DNA from: an uncultured Lachnospiraceae bacterium
Lineage (GTDB): Bacteria > Bacillota > Clostridia > Lachnospirales > Lachnospiraceae
Length of the DNA stretch: 12,447 nt
Direction of reading: 5' to 3'
NCBI GenBank assembly: GCA_910579085.1
Contig: CAJTRU010000010.1
Coordinates: 1 to 12,447 of the forward strand
The notes beneath the pieces are model-generated. The model was not told the DNA's origin and made no database searches. It worked only from the letters and a program-made list of their open reading frames with translations. The position numbers and the translations under genes are program-made. This document shows positions 1 to 5,173 of this stretch, one piece after another. Position 1 is the first letter of the stretch; every line of letters starts with the position of its first letter.

Positions 1-109
1 CCTGTTCCTGGCTGGCAGCATACATTTTAACAGCATATTTTTTAATGCTGCTTTTCCCTGCATCCTGTGCATCTGCATCCCCTCCCCTGGTATTCTGTTC
101 CTGTGCCAT
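1..109 (-). CDS. Partial gene running off the left edge; frame uncertain
   Basis: Two open minus-strand frames run off the edge here, both overlapping the 3' end of the upstream gene (stop at 42). The frame starting with ATG at 109 reads MAQEQNTRGGDADAQDAG, then Lys/Ala/Tyr-rich residues. It has the G-rich first codon positions expected of real coding sequence, but no Shine-Dalgarno sequence. The other frame starts at ATG 72 (MHRMQGKAALKN...). It sits 6 nt behind an excellent GGGGAGGGG ribosome binding site (79-89), but its codons look less like coding sequence. Only the first 24-36 codons are visible, so no function can be given. Some protein-coding gene starts here; which frame is right is unsettled. 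Confidence 0.35.
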   Translation of the reverse strand, partial: MAQEQNTRGGDADAQDAGKSSIKKYAVKMYAASQEQ

Positions 110-269
110 CTGGTATAAGCACATCATTGTCATTATCTTTAGTTTTTGAAAGCTCTTTTTCAATCTGTCCTAATATCTTTTTTGTTTCAATTGCTGAACA
201 GGCAGTAACAGCCATTGAAATAACCGCAGCCGCTGCATATACAGCAGTTAACATTAATGTACAGTCCAT
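42..269 (-). CDS. Small single-pass membrane protein, unknown function
   Basis: A 75-residue protein. Residues about 5-26 are an uninterrupted run of Ala, Val, Ile, Met and Leu, predicting one N-terminal transmembrane segment or an uncleaved signal anchor. A Lys/Glu-rich, probably helical stretch (about 28-45) and an Asp/Asn-rich linker follow. The ATG at 269 is preceded by GGGAGGTG with good spacing, so the start is well supported. The last 16 residues (Arg/Cys/Gly-rich) look unlike natural coding sequence and overlap another open frame. The true C-terminus may therefore differ, or the 3' part may carry a frameshift. It is co-oriented with the leftward early operon. Family not recognised; small membrane proteins in phage early operons are common, but no role can be assigned. 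Confidence 0.6.
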   Translation of the reverse strand: MDCTLMLTAVYAAAAVISMAVTACSAIETKKILGQIEKELSKTKDNDNDVLIPDGTGTEYQGRGCRCTGCREKQH

Positions 270-322
270 ATTGGCAACACCTCCCGTTCTGTTTTTAATT
301 AAAGAAAAACATTATATGAAAA

Positions 323-538
323 TTATTTTTCCATTGCTTCTGTTTCATGTTCTGCCCATTCCCTGTATTCCTTTATATCATTTTCTATGACAGAAAGGGT
401 TTTTGAAATACTTTTAAGTACACTGGCATCCTTTACTTTGCACAGCCTTTCTTTATGTCTTTTTAAATTTTCTATATGGTCTTCAACAAGAAGTTCAAAG
501 TCTGATGCAACAGCATATAACTCATGTACTGGTTTCAT
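323..538 (-). CDS. Small helical (coiled-coil-like) phage protein, unknown
   Basis: A 71-residue protein rich in Glu, Lys and Leu with heptad-like spacing throughout (LLVEDHIENLKRHKERL, then KSISKTLSVIENDIKEY), predicting an all-helical, possibly coiled-coil fold. There are no cysteine clusters, membrane segment or recognisable catalytic motif. The ATG at 538 is chosen because AGGGGTG lies 6 nt upstream; an in-frame GTG at 547 is possible but has no equivalent site. Its 5' end overlaps the 3' end of the zinc-ribbon gene (stop at 522) by 17 nt, which suggests translational coupling within the leftward operon. Family not recognised. Confidence 0.6.
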   Translation of the reverse strand: MKPVHELYAVASDFELLVEDHIENLKRHKERLCKVKDASVLKSISKTLSVIENDIKEYREWAEHETEAMEK

Positions 539-854
539 CTGCAACACCCCTGTCTATTGCCAGCCCGCATATATAACAATATTCCAGTGTTGAAAGCACA
601 AGCTTACTGTTACATACTGGACAAGTCCCTGTAACTGCAAATGCTTTACCATTAAAAGTTTTTACCTTTGCTTCGTTTAATGGCTTTTCTGGTTTCTGTT
701 TTTCTACTGCTTCCAGACATTCCCCAACTGTGCCAATCTTTTCATAATCCTTTAGTTTGCATATTGCACCATATAAAGCCTTTGGGACTTCCTTTATATC
801 ATAAGTATAAAGGCCCCATTCACCATCTGGTTTCTGCCATGTAAATTTTTCCAT
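522..854 (-). CDS. Phage early protein with C-terminal zinc ribbon
   Basis: A 110-residue protein. The N-terminal half is acidic/aromatic and includes an ICKLKDYEKIGTVGECLEAVEKQ helix, which resembles the LxxYEetGLTPeE segments common in Firmicute prophage early proteins. The C-terminal part (about residues 77-98) holds two CxxC knuckles, CPVC and CYIC, 15 residues apart, typical of a zinc ribbon, and ends in a GLAIDRG tail like the CGqaIDW endings of related phage proteins. It probably binds nucleic acid or a protein partner; the role is unknown. The ATG at 854 lies in the 6-nt gap after the DUF4406 gene (stop at 861). A purine-rich AAAAGGGA is close by, and GAGGAGG is about 11 nt upstream. 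Confidence 0.7.
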   Translation of the reverse strand: MEKFTWQKPDGEWGLYTYDIKEVPKALYGAICKLKDYEKIGTVGECLEAVEKQKPEKPLNEAKVKTFNGKAFAVTGTCPVCNSKLVLSTLEYCYICGLAIDRGVADETST

Positions 855-860
855 TCCCTT

Positions 861-1160
861 TTATGCCTCCTCATGCCATACTGTCATGCCCCTGGCTAAC
901 GCATAGCCATATTCACGGTTTGAACCAAGGGACTCATCCCAGCCTTTTAACATATAGATGTGGCTGCACATGCTAAGAATGGTTATTGACATATTCATAT
1001 ACTGCCTGTGTGTTGTGCCCACAGGAAGAAAAGAGTTAATTTTAGCTGGATTGATAACAGAACACCCAGCCTTTTTTAATTCCTCCTCTGCTGCCCCAAA
1101 ACGTTCCAGGTAATCTTCTGTCCCTGTTACAGGGCCGCTTATATAAATTTTTATTTCCAT
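861..1160 (-). CDS. DUF4406 / nucleoside 2-deoxyribosyltransferase-like protein
   Basis: A 99-residue protein matching the DUF4406 pattern common in phages. It has an N-terminal beta strand followed by YISGPVTG (residues 6-13). A helix with ERFGAAEEELKKAG comes next, then SVINPAKI, and a C-terminal SHIYMLKGWDESLGSNREYGYALARG block with the conserved acidic and Trp residues. The fold is Rossmann-like and related to nucleoside 2-deoxyribosyltransferases, which exchange bases on deoxynucleosides. The enzymatic activity of DUF4406 proteins is unproven as far as I know. The start is ATG 1160, because GGAGG lies 8 nt upstream; a longer reading from 1202 would overlap the preceding gene. With the PP-loop gene two genes upstream it could form a nucleotide- or base-modifying set, which is inference. 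Confidence 0.8.
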   Translation of the reverse strand: MEIKIYISGPVTGTEDYLERFGAAEEELKKAGCSVINPAKINSFLPVGTTHRQYMNMSITILSMCSHIYMLKGWDESLGSNREYGYALARGMTVWHEEA

Positions 1161-1179
1161 TCCTGTTTCCTCCATCATG

Positions 1180-1383
1180 TTAATACAGGCTTCTGGCAAC
1201 ATCCTGTATTATTGCCACGCCAGAATCTGCTTCAATGTTTACTGTTTTAAAATGCCCGTTTCTGTACCATATAGTTACCTTTTCCTGGTTTTTGCTAAGC
1301 GCAACGTCTAATATGTTTTCCCCTGCCCTTGTTATAATTAAAACTTCTTTCAGGCGTCTTACAATCTCTTCCTTGTTTTCCAA
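1180..1383 (-). CDS. Small hypothetical phage protein (TTG start)
   Basis: A 67-residue protein: an N-terminal charged helix (EEIVRRLKEVLIITRAG), then two or three beta-strand-like stretches around VTIWYRNGHFKTVNIE, and a C-terminal helix. It probably has a compact alpha/beta fold; the family is not recognised. No ATG is available near the start. The TTG at 1383 is chosen because GAGGTGG lies 6 nt upstream, an unusually clear case for a TTG initiator. It sits between the PP-loop gene (stop at 1426) and the DUF4406 gene (start at 1160), with gaps of 42 and 19 nt, consistent with one leftward transcript. Confidence 0.6.
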   Translation of the reverse strand: MENKEEIVRRLKEVLIITRAGENILDVALSKNQEKVTIWYRNGHFKTVNIEADSGVAIIQDVARSLY

Positions 1384-1425
1384 GCCGTACCACCTCTTTT
1401 TATAAAATTCTTACCAGATGCACTT

Positions 1426-2205
1426 TTAAGCCTCCCCAATCCTTCCGACCCCACAATCAAATATGTCCACTTGTCTTTCCTCCCACATGAACTGTTCTTC
1501 TTTGTTGTGAATACTTGTTTTTGTGAGTCCGTTCCATTTATTCCCTATCAGATTAGGCGTATTTTCCAGTTCTAACAGCTTGTCCCATAAATCCCTGTGG
1601 TTATTCCTTAAATACCTTAATTCACAGTCTCTTGCATTTGGGCAGAACCAGCAGCCGCCCCTTTTTGTGAAATTGTAAACAGGTGACAACAGCCCATATT
1701 TTTTACAAAGATTAAACGCCATCTGCTCTGTATACCCATATTTCTGTAATAATGATGTCTGGTTTTCCGTTTTAACAACCCTGTCAAGCCTGGCTGGTTC
1801 ATCAGTGGCAATCCCTATGTACTGGGTAAACTCTTCATTAAAGCTTTTAAGATATTTTTTTATAGGATGCACCTTGCAGCTTCTGTTCACCTGGCACTTG
1901 CCTGCCATTGGGAAACCAGTCCTTAAACCGCTTCCAAAGCGTTTCCCTCTTGCTGGCTCTCTAAGAAAAATGTCCATATAGCTTAATCCAGAATGGAGTA
2001 TTTTAACCTCATACCCCCAGCTTTTAAATAATGGAATACATATGTTTCTGATAAAATTTATATGTTCTGGCAGTTCCCCGCTTATGTCTTTATCAAACAT
2101 GACCTCTGAAAATATGATAAGGTCAAGCGGTTCTTTGTTTTCATGCGCTAAAATTATGCTTGCGGTGCTGTCCTTGCCACCACTCCAGCTTGCTATATAC
2201 TTCAT
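1426..2205 (-). CDS. PP-loop ATPase, PAPS reductase-like family protein
   Basis: A 259-residue protein of the adenine nucleotide alpha-hydrolase superfamily. It begins MKYIASWSGGKDSTAS; the SGGKDS PP-loop (residues 8-13) binds the ATP pyrophosphate. Family features include the DLIIFSEVMFD strand-loop, a central C104-x5-C110 segment (CQVNRSC) and a C-terminal GGCWFCPNARDC motif (C185, C188, C194), which could hold zinc or an iron-sulfur cluster. Members activate a substrate by adenylation (sulfate reduction, tRNA thiolation, DndC-type DNA phosphorothioation). The phage substrate is unknown. ATG 2205 is chosen because AAGGGGG precedes it and the PP-loop should be near the N-terminus. The 54 codons open upstream overlap the previous gene and look non-coding. 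Possible roles are nucleotide or DNA modification or sulfur metabolism. Confidence 0.85.
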   Translation of the reverse strand: MKYIASWSGGKDSTASIILAHENKEPLDLIIFSEVMFDKDISGELPEHINFIRNICIPLFKSWGYEVKILHSGLSYMDIFLREPARGKRFGSGLRTGFPMAGKCQVNRSCKVHPIKKYLKSFNEEFTQYIGIATDEPARLDRVVKTENQTSLLQKYGYTEQMAFNLCKKYGLLSPVYNFTKRGGCWFCPNARDCELRYLRNNHRDLWDKLLELENTPNLIGNKWNGLTKTSIHNKEEQFMWEERQVDIFDCGVGRIGEA

Positions 2206-2264
2206 ACCAGCCCCCTTTCCAATGCCTCCTGGTATTTTTGTGTTTGTATCCACAAAATTTTCTT

Positions 2265-2702
2265 TTAATCCCCTGGTGGCTTCAAGGGAAGAACCAGACC
2301 AACCACCTTTCCATATCTTGTAAACACAACATCTTTTATTCCGTCTTCTATTTCTACTGAATGACATTTACACCCATCAAACATTTTTACGTATTTATTA
2401 TTAAGCCAGATTTTGTCACCTGTTTCTTTATTTTCAAAAAGCCTTGCAGTTTTTCCTGTAAGTATCAATGCCTCTTCCTTTAACTTTACTGGCTTAAGCA
2501 GTTTTTCTATTTTATCTGCGCTGTATTTTTCCATTCTGTCCTTTGGAAATTCTTTGATTTTGGAAATATCAATAAGGCAGTCTTTTTCTTCTATGTAAAC
2601 TATGAAATGTCCCTCGGTAAACATGACTGTACCATTTACCTTCCCTGCCATATATTTCCCTGTTTTTATTGCTTTGATTTGCACTTTGTTTTCAATTAAC
2701 AT
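2265..2702 (-). CDS. Hypothetical phage protein, 145 residues
   Basis: The product is rich in Lys, Glu and alternating hydrophobic residues. The first part looks like a beta barrel (KVQIKAIKTGKYMAGKVNGTVMFTEGHFIVYIEEKDCLIDISKIK), followed by a helix (MEKYSADKIEKLLKPV) and a second beta-rich half ending VVGLVLPLKPPGD. There is no catalytic or metal-binding motif, and the family is not recognised. ATG 2702 is chosen because AGGTGG lies 5 nt upstream; an in-frame GTG at 2711 would overlap that site. The frame stays open another 66 codons upstream, to a TAA at 2910-2912, without a standard start codon. It is followed at 59 nt by the PP-loop gene. Confidence 0.6.
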   Translation of the reverse strand: MLIENKVQIKAIKTGKYMAGKVNGTVMFTEGHFIVYIEEKDCLIDISKIKEFPKDRMEKYSADKIEKLLKPVKLKEEALILTGKTARLFENKETGDKIWLNNKYVKMFDGCKCHSVEIEDGIKDVVFTRYGKVVGLVLPLKPPGD

Positions 2703-2811
2703 ATTTACCACCTGTCTTTCTTCTGCCTGTGCCTCCTGGCATATCCTCCAAGTTCCAATATTATGCGTAACCTCTATAAAGTTTTGCTTCTCCCTGCTAT
2801 TGCAATTTATG

Positions 2812-2834
2812 CCCTGACAGATTAACTGCCAGGG
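2812..2834 (-). repeat. 9-bp hairpin within the leftward transcript
   Basis: CCCTGACAG (2812-2820) and CTGCCAGGG (2826-2834) flank a 5-nt loop. In the leftward RNA all nine pairs form, one of them G-U. On the plus strand a T-run (2846-2852) follows 11 nt later, too far away for a classical terminator. It may be an RNA processing, attenuation or operator site. Confidence 0.4.
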
Positions 2835-2915
2835 GTTTGTGTGCGTTTTTTTATATAAAAATGTCGAGAAAGAAAGTAAATATAATAAATATTGGTGAGC
2901 TGAAACGTTTTATGC

Positions 2916-2941
2916 GGCATGGCACGCACACAGGCCATGCC
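2916..2941. repeat. Perfect 8-bp inverted repeat, intergenic
   Basis: GGCATGGC (2916-2923) and GCCATGCC (2934-2941) are perfect inverted copies separated by 10 nt. No U-tract follows on either strand, so it is not a standard terminator. It is GC-rich in an otherwise AT-rich stretch and lies between genes, so a protein-binding site or RNA hairpin is plausible. Confidence 0.4.
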
Positions 2942-2982
2942 TTAATGCCCCTGGTACTTCTGACGGTATCAAGGGTAAGTTA

Positions 2983-3011
2983 TTGACTCTGGCAAGCACA
3001 TGTGCTATACT
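2983..3011 (+). promoter_or_regulatory. Candidate rightward (antisense) promoter with palindrome
   Basis: TTGACT (2983-2988), a 17-bp spacer and TATACT (3006-3011) make a near-consensus sigma-A promoter facing opposite to the operon around it. A perfect GCACATGTGC palindrome (2996-3005) fills the spacer next to the -10 and could be a repressor site. The RNA would run antisense into the 53-residue gene. An ATACAA/TTGTAT hairpin followed by TTTCTTTT (3036-3062) could end it after about 45 nt. Confidence 0.4.
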
Positions 3012-3019
3012 ACAAATGC

Positions 3020-3181
3020 TTATTGTTCCGAAGGCATACAAGAGACCGTTGTATTTTCTTTTATGCCTTTATTACAAGCTATATCCATATCTGTTACTTT
3101 TCCAGCATGTAATACTACGTGCTTTTTTTCTTTTTCAAACATCCTTATACAGTCACTAACTGTCAGACTGTCCATATCCAT
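3020..3181 (-). CDS. Small phage protein, 53 residues
   Basis: An ATG at 3181 sits 8 nt after AAGGAGG, a very good ribosome binding site. It opens a 53-codon frame beginning MDMDSLTVSDCIRMFEKEKK and ending in MPSEQ. It overlaps the 3' end of the upstream HTH gene by 26 nt, indicating translational coupling. The N-terminal part (DSLTVSDCIRMFEKEKKHVVLHAGKV) could be a helix followed by strands, and three cysteines are scattered without a paired motif. The family is not recognised. The coding character and ribosome binding site make it likely real; the function is unknown. Confidence 0.6.
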   Translation of the reverse strand: MDMDSLTVSDCIRMFEKEKKHVVLHAGKVTDMDIACNKGIKENTTVSCMPSEQ

Positions 3182-3629
3182 AGTTTATGCCTCCTTCCTC
3201 CAGCGTTACCATTTCTATCTCTGCAAACCTTGCAGCATTAATAAAATATGCCCAGCGGCTTTCCCCTGTCTTTATTGCATAACCCCAAGGAAAAACCCCC
3301 TGCTGTAACCCGCTCCTGACAGTCTGTACACCCATGCCAAGCAGCTTTGCTGCATCTTCAACAAGAAGCCTGTCCACCCTGTGTTTCTTTGATGCTTCTT
3401 TTGCAAGGATAGCAGCATCAGGCGGGTGGCTTGAAAAATAATCACTTTTAAGCCCAAGTGACATGGCAATTTTTTTCTGCCTGTCTTCTGCTGGCACGTT
3501 TTTCCCTGACAGATACTGGCTTATAGAACTTTTGCCAATGCCTGTCATTCCTGACAACTGCTTCTGGTTAATTCCTAAATCCTGCATTGCCCTTTCTAAT
3601 TTTTCTTTAAAACTGGTTTCATTATCCAT
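3156..3629 (-). CDS. Phage regulator with N-terminal XRE HTH and C-terminal HTH
   Basis: A 157-residue DNA-binding protein with two segments. Residues about 8-62 form an XRE/Cro helix-turn-helix (ERAMQDLGINQKQLSGMTGIGKSS, then SQYLSGKNVPAEDRQKKIAMSLGL). Residues about 86-140 (LLVEDAAKLLGMGVQTVRSG, then a Gln-rich turn and a WGYAIKTGESRWAYFINAARF wing-like part) resemble excisionase/MerR-type winged HTHs. This combined architecture recurs in Firmicute prophage early regions. It may act as an early regulator or excision/replication-associated factor. The ATG at 3629 follows AAAGGAG by 8 nt. It is the second gene of the leftward operon, 27 nt after the Cys-rich coiled-coil gene. Confidence 0.8.
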   Translation of the reverse strand: MDNETSFKEKLERAMQDLGINQKQLSGMTGIGKSSISQYLSGKNVPAEDRQKKIAMSLGLKSDYFSSHPPDAAILAKEASKKHRVDRLLVEDAAKLLGMGVQTVRSGLQQGVFPWGYAIKTGESRWAYFINAARFAEIEMVTLEEGGINYGYGQSDS

Positions 3630-3656
3630 TTTGCGCTGCTCCTTTACATCTTTTGC

Positions 3657-3920
3657 TTAACCTTTCTCTTCATAACATAAACAGGTTTCCTCTGGTGCTG
3701 GATTTCTCTTTCCATTACGCTTTCTGGCTGGTACTCTGCAAATACAATGCCCTGCATATATAGTATGGAAATTTCCATGCATGTCCCTGCAATAATACTG
3801 GATATAATTTCTACAATGTCTGCAATCTTTTGGTTTCGGCTTGTCTTCACATAATATCCTTATTATTTCTTTTAATTTCTGGTTCTCTGCTTCCAGTTTT
3901 GAAACTTCATTTGATAACAT
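3657..3920 (-). CDS. Cys-rich phage protein with N-terminal coiled coil
   Basis: An 87-residue protein, first gene of the leftward early operon. Residues 1-27 form a leucine-zipper-like coiled coil (LSNEVSKLEAENQKLKEIIR). The rest is Cys/His-rich: DCRHCRNYIQYYCRDMHG, HTIYAGHCICR and ETCLCYEE. The DCRHC...AGHC...RK...C order matches a small metal-binding protein family seen often in Firmicute prophages, whose function is not established. The ATG at 3920 follows AGGAGG by 8 nt, and the promoter lies at 3962-3990. An overlapping frame (3644-3850) is a shadow. Confidence 0.7.
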   Translation of the reverse strand: MLSNEVSKLEAENQKLKEIIRILCEDKPKPKDCRHCRNYIQYYCRDMHGNFHTIYAGHCICRVPARKRNGKRNPAPEETCLCYEEKG

Positions 3921-3933
3921 TATTGCATCCTCC

Positions 3934-4037
3934 TATTTAGTATTTATTAGACACTAAATAGAGTATAATTTACATCTTGTAATTTGTCAATATCTAATAG
4001 CAACTAAATAGACCCTATACATAATTTCTTATTTAGT
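3934..4037. repeat. Four ACTAAATA operator-like boxes in a divergent promoter region
   Basis: Exact ACTAAATA copies occur at 3953-3960 and 4003-4010 (plus) and at 3934-3941 and 4030-4037 (minus). A near-copy, ACTAAAAA, lies at 4049-4056. They bracket the leftward promoter and the start of the rightward ribbon-helix-helix gene. Such clustered short boxes fit cooperative binding by a ribbon-helix-helix repressor, most simply the product of 4072-4260 acting on itself and on the early operon. This is inference; AT-rich sequence raises the chance background. Confidence 0.6.
3962..3990 (-). promoter_or_regulatory. Promoter of the leftward early operon
   Basis: Read leftward, TTGACA (3990-3985), a 17-bp spacer and TATACT (3967-3962) form an almost perfect sigma-A promoter. 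Transcription should start near 3955, about 35 nt before the ATG at 3920. That point falls within the ACTAAATA box at 3953-3960, so a protein bound there would block initiation. Confidence 0.8.
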
Positions 4038-4071
4038 GTTAAAATGATACTAAAAAAGGAGAATTATTTAT

Positions 4072-4260
4072 ATGCCTGCTAAAATACCAAACAGAACTGC
4101 CACCCAAATCAGAGTAGATGAAACTACTTACCAAAAAACAAAAATTATTGCCAAACTTGAAAGCAGAAACACCAACAGCCAGATTGAATATTTTATGAAA
4201 CTTGGCGTTGAAGCTTATGAGAAAGAACATGGAACTATAATTCTTTCGGATGAACTGTAA
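4072..4260 (+). CDS. Arc-like ribbon-helix-helix DNA-binding protein
   Basis: A 62-residue protein. TATQIRVDETTYQKTKIIAKLESRNTNSQIEYFMKLGVEAYEKE fits the ribbon-helix-helix pattern: a short beta strand with alternating polar residues (TQIRV), helix 1 (DETTYQKTKIIAKLES), a turn with Asn, and helix 2 (SQIEYFMKLGVEAYEKE). Such proteins (Arc, Mnt, CopG) dimerise and place the strand in the DNA major groove. The start is supported by AAAAAAGGAG about 10 nt upstream. It is divergent from the early operon across a region with four repeated boxes, so it is the likely repressor there. Its 3' end overlaps the convergent gene at 4235-4417 by 26 nt. Confidence 0.75.
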   Translation: MPAKIPNRTATQIRVDETTYQKTKIIAKLESRNTNSQIEYFMKLGVEAYEKEHGTIILSDEL

Positions 4261-4417
4261 CATCTGCTTCCCATAGCTTTTTTCCCTGTTCAAGCAAAAT
4301 AATAAGAAATGCGTTTTTAGCTATTCCCATTTTACTGGCTTCCTGCTCTATGTAATTATGTATACCTGCTGGAAGCCTTATTTGTGTTGATATAATATCT
4401 TTCTTTTTTTCTTCCAT
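4235..4417 (-). CDS. Second Arc-like ribbon-helix-helix protein
   Basis: A 60-residue protein. DIISTQIRLPAGIHNYIEQEASKMGIAKNAFLIILLEQGKKLWE again gives strand (STQIRLP), helix 1 (AGIHNYIEQEASKMG) and helix 2 (KNAFLIILLEQGKKL), the ribbon-helix-helix fold with a sequence clearly different from the neighbour at 4072. It resembles phage Arc-family repressors and antirepressors. The start codon at 4417 has only a distant AAAGGGG (about 16 nt upstream), suggesting weak translation. An AGTTTTAAACT palindrome-like site abuts that ribosome binding site and may be an autoregulatory operator. It is convergent with the 4072 gene, and the tails overlap by 26 nt. Confidence 0.75.
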   Translation of the reverse strand: MEEKKKDIISTQIRLPAGIHNYIEQEASKMGIAKNAFLIILLEQGKKLWEADVTVHPKEL

Positions 4418-4440
4418 TATTTTTATTTCTTTTCCCCTTT

Positions 4441-4488
4441 AGTTTTAAACTCTGTTGTATGTATTGATATTGTAAACTGTTTTAAACT
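4441..4488. repeat. Two GTTTTAAACT boxes upstream of the leftward RHH gene
   Basis: GTTTTAAACT occurs at 4442-4451 and 4479-4488, 37 bp apart. The first sits in AGTTT-T-AAACT, symmetric about its centre, just upstream of the ribosome binding site of the gene at 4235-4417. They are candidate autoregulatory operators. The rest of 4418-4538 shows no gene. Confidence 0.4.
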
Positions 4489-4538
4489 ATCTATCCTTAA
4501 ACTGGATATCCATATATATGCTGCCAGCCTGTAGGAAC

Positions 4539-4745
4539 TCACAGCAGACTAATAATATGTTTTTTTAGCAGAAAAATAACTGCATCCCTGGAATAGTGCA
4601 GGGTTCTTATTAAACTTCCTTGATTTCCTGTTTTTACAGATGTATTTATAACTCTTTTCACATCTGTAATATTTGCAATGTCCACAAAATTTATTGTCCA
4701 TATATGCCTTCCTTTTTTATTCCATCTGGCAGAACCATCTATCAA
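4539..4745 (-). CDS. Small unknown protein, TTG start coupled to upstream gene
   Basis: A 68-residue protein starting with TTG at 4745. That codon overlaps the stop of the preceding gene in a TTGA arrangement, typical of termination-reinitiation coupling; there is no separate ribosome binding site. The sequence has a basic, aromatic N-terminus (DGSARWNKKGRHIWTINFVD), a Thr/Val/Lys middle and a C-terminal helix (SLIRTLHYSRDAVIFLLKKHIISLL). The codon pattern looks coding. The family is not recognised. The pair with 4742-4951 is likely one transcript, but its promoter was not found. Confidence 0.5.
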   Translation of the reverse strand: MIDGSARWNKKGRHIWTINFVDIANITDVKRVINTSVKTGNQGSLIRTLHYSRDAVIFLLKKHIISLL

Positions 4746-4951
4746 AGGGTATTACTTATAGCTGGCATTGTATCAGAATGTTCTTCCAAAGCCTTGCATA
4801 TACTGATAGCAAGTCCATACTGTCCAAGCCCTGCAAGTGTGCAGGCATTATAAAAAACGCTTGTGTAAATTAAAGTTTCTGGTCTAAGCGGAACTCTGAG
4901 CAGCCTTGCTCTTGTTTTTTTGATTATTGCTTCACACTCTTCTTTTTGCAT
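4742..4951 (-). CDS. Small helical protein, unknown function
   Basis: A 69-residue protein, MQKEECEAIIKKTRARLLR followed by PLRPETLIYTSVFYNACTLAGLGQYGLAISICKALEEHSD. The A..AGLGQYGLAISICKALEE part resembles one tetratricopeptide-like helical pair, but a single repeat is not enough for a family call. The ATG at 4951 is chosen because AAAGGAGG lies 7 nt upstream; an earlier start at 4972 lacks such a site. It is the first gene of a two-gene leftward unit coupled to 4539-4745. Confidence 0.6.
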   Translation of the reverse strand: MQKEECEAIIKKTRARLLRVPLRPETLIYTSVFYNACTLAGLGQYGLAISICKALEEHSDTMPAISNTL

Positions 4952-4991
4952 ATCCTGTCCTCCTTTCATCACCTCTTATTATCACAATTTT

Positions 4992-5165
4992 ATGAAACCA
5001 GCATTATTAGATGGTTTGCTTAAACTTGATGGCAGTTTTAATCTTAGTGGTTTCTACTGTCCATTATGTGTTAAATCTAATAATGCTGATGATACCAAAG
5101 AAAGACTTTTAAAAGTGCAAGTCCTGTCCCTGCCATATTTGTTCTTGAATTTCACCTATCAATGA
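4992..5165 (+). pseudogene. Possible degenerate paralogue of the Cys-rich gene at 5224
   Basis: A 57-codon frame from ATG 4992 without a ribosome binding site. Its SGFYCPLC segment and the following DDTKERLLKVQVL align with SGFNCPVC and DTEYIDKIKQCQIL in the protein at 5224-5463. The DNA around this point is also similar (about 20 of 28 bases by eye). The first CxC pair of the neighbour is missing. The simplest reading is an older, decayed copy or fragment; a small expressed gene is not excluded. The remaining DNA between 4952 and 5144 shows no other gene, and no clear leftward promoter was found in it. Confidence 0.3.
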
Positions 5166-5173
5166 CTTATAAT
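5145..5173 (+). promoter_or_regulatory. Promoter, duplicated module copy 1
   Basis: TTGAAT (5145-5150), a 17-bp spacer and TATAAT (5168-5173) predict a start near 5180, so the RNA would begin at the conserved ACAGGCTG leader. The same arrangement recurs in copy 2, which greatly strengthens the call. Confidence 0.75.

Larger units (their letters stand above)
2703..3019. other. 317-bp gap in the leftward operon, no confident gene
   Basis: No gene with a start codon and ribosome binding site was found on either strand. The stretch holds two inverted repeats (2812-2834 and 2916-2941), a rightward consensus-like promoter (2983-3011) with a GCACATGTGC palindrome, and an open minus-strand frame (2712-2909) that reads like protein but has no start codon. 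A 41-codon plus-strand frame from ATG 2861 has no ribosome binding site. The gap may be a regulatory or RNA-coding interval, or the remains of a gene. Confidence 0.5.

Noticed and set aside
2206..2367. N-terminal extension of the PP-loop gene from 2367
   Set aside because: It overlaps the previous gene, reads as Arg/Gly-rich non-coding sequence, and the PP-loop family starts right before SGGKDS; ATG 2205 has its own ribosome binding site.
2861..2986. Plus-strand frame starting MSRKKVNIINIGELKRFM, 41 codons
   Set aside because: No ribosome binding site and no promoter upstream in that direction; kept only as a remark on the gap.
3463..3660. Plus-strand frame opposite the two-HTH regulator
   Set aside because: The minus-strand gene has HTH motifs and a strong ribosome binding site; the plus frame has neither.
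3984..4025. A rightward promoter for the RHH gene at 4072 (TTGTCA at 3984 with an AT-rich -10)
   Set aside because: No -10 with acceptable match and spacing could be found; the TTGTCA is largely the reverse of the leftward -35.
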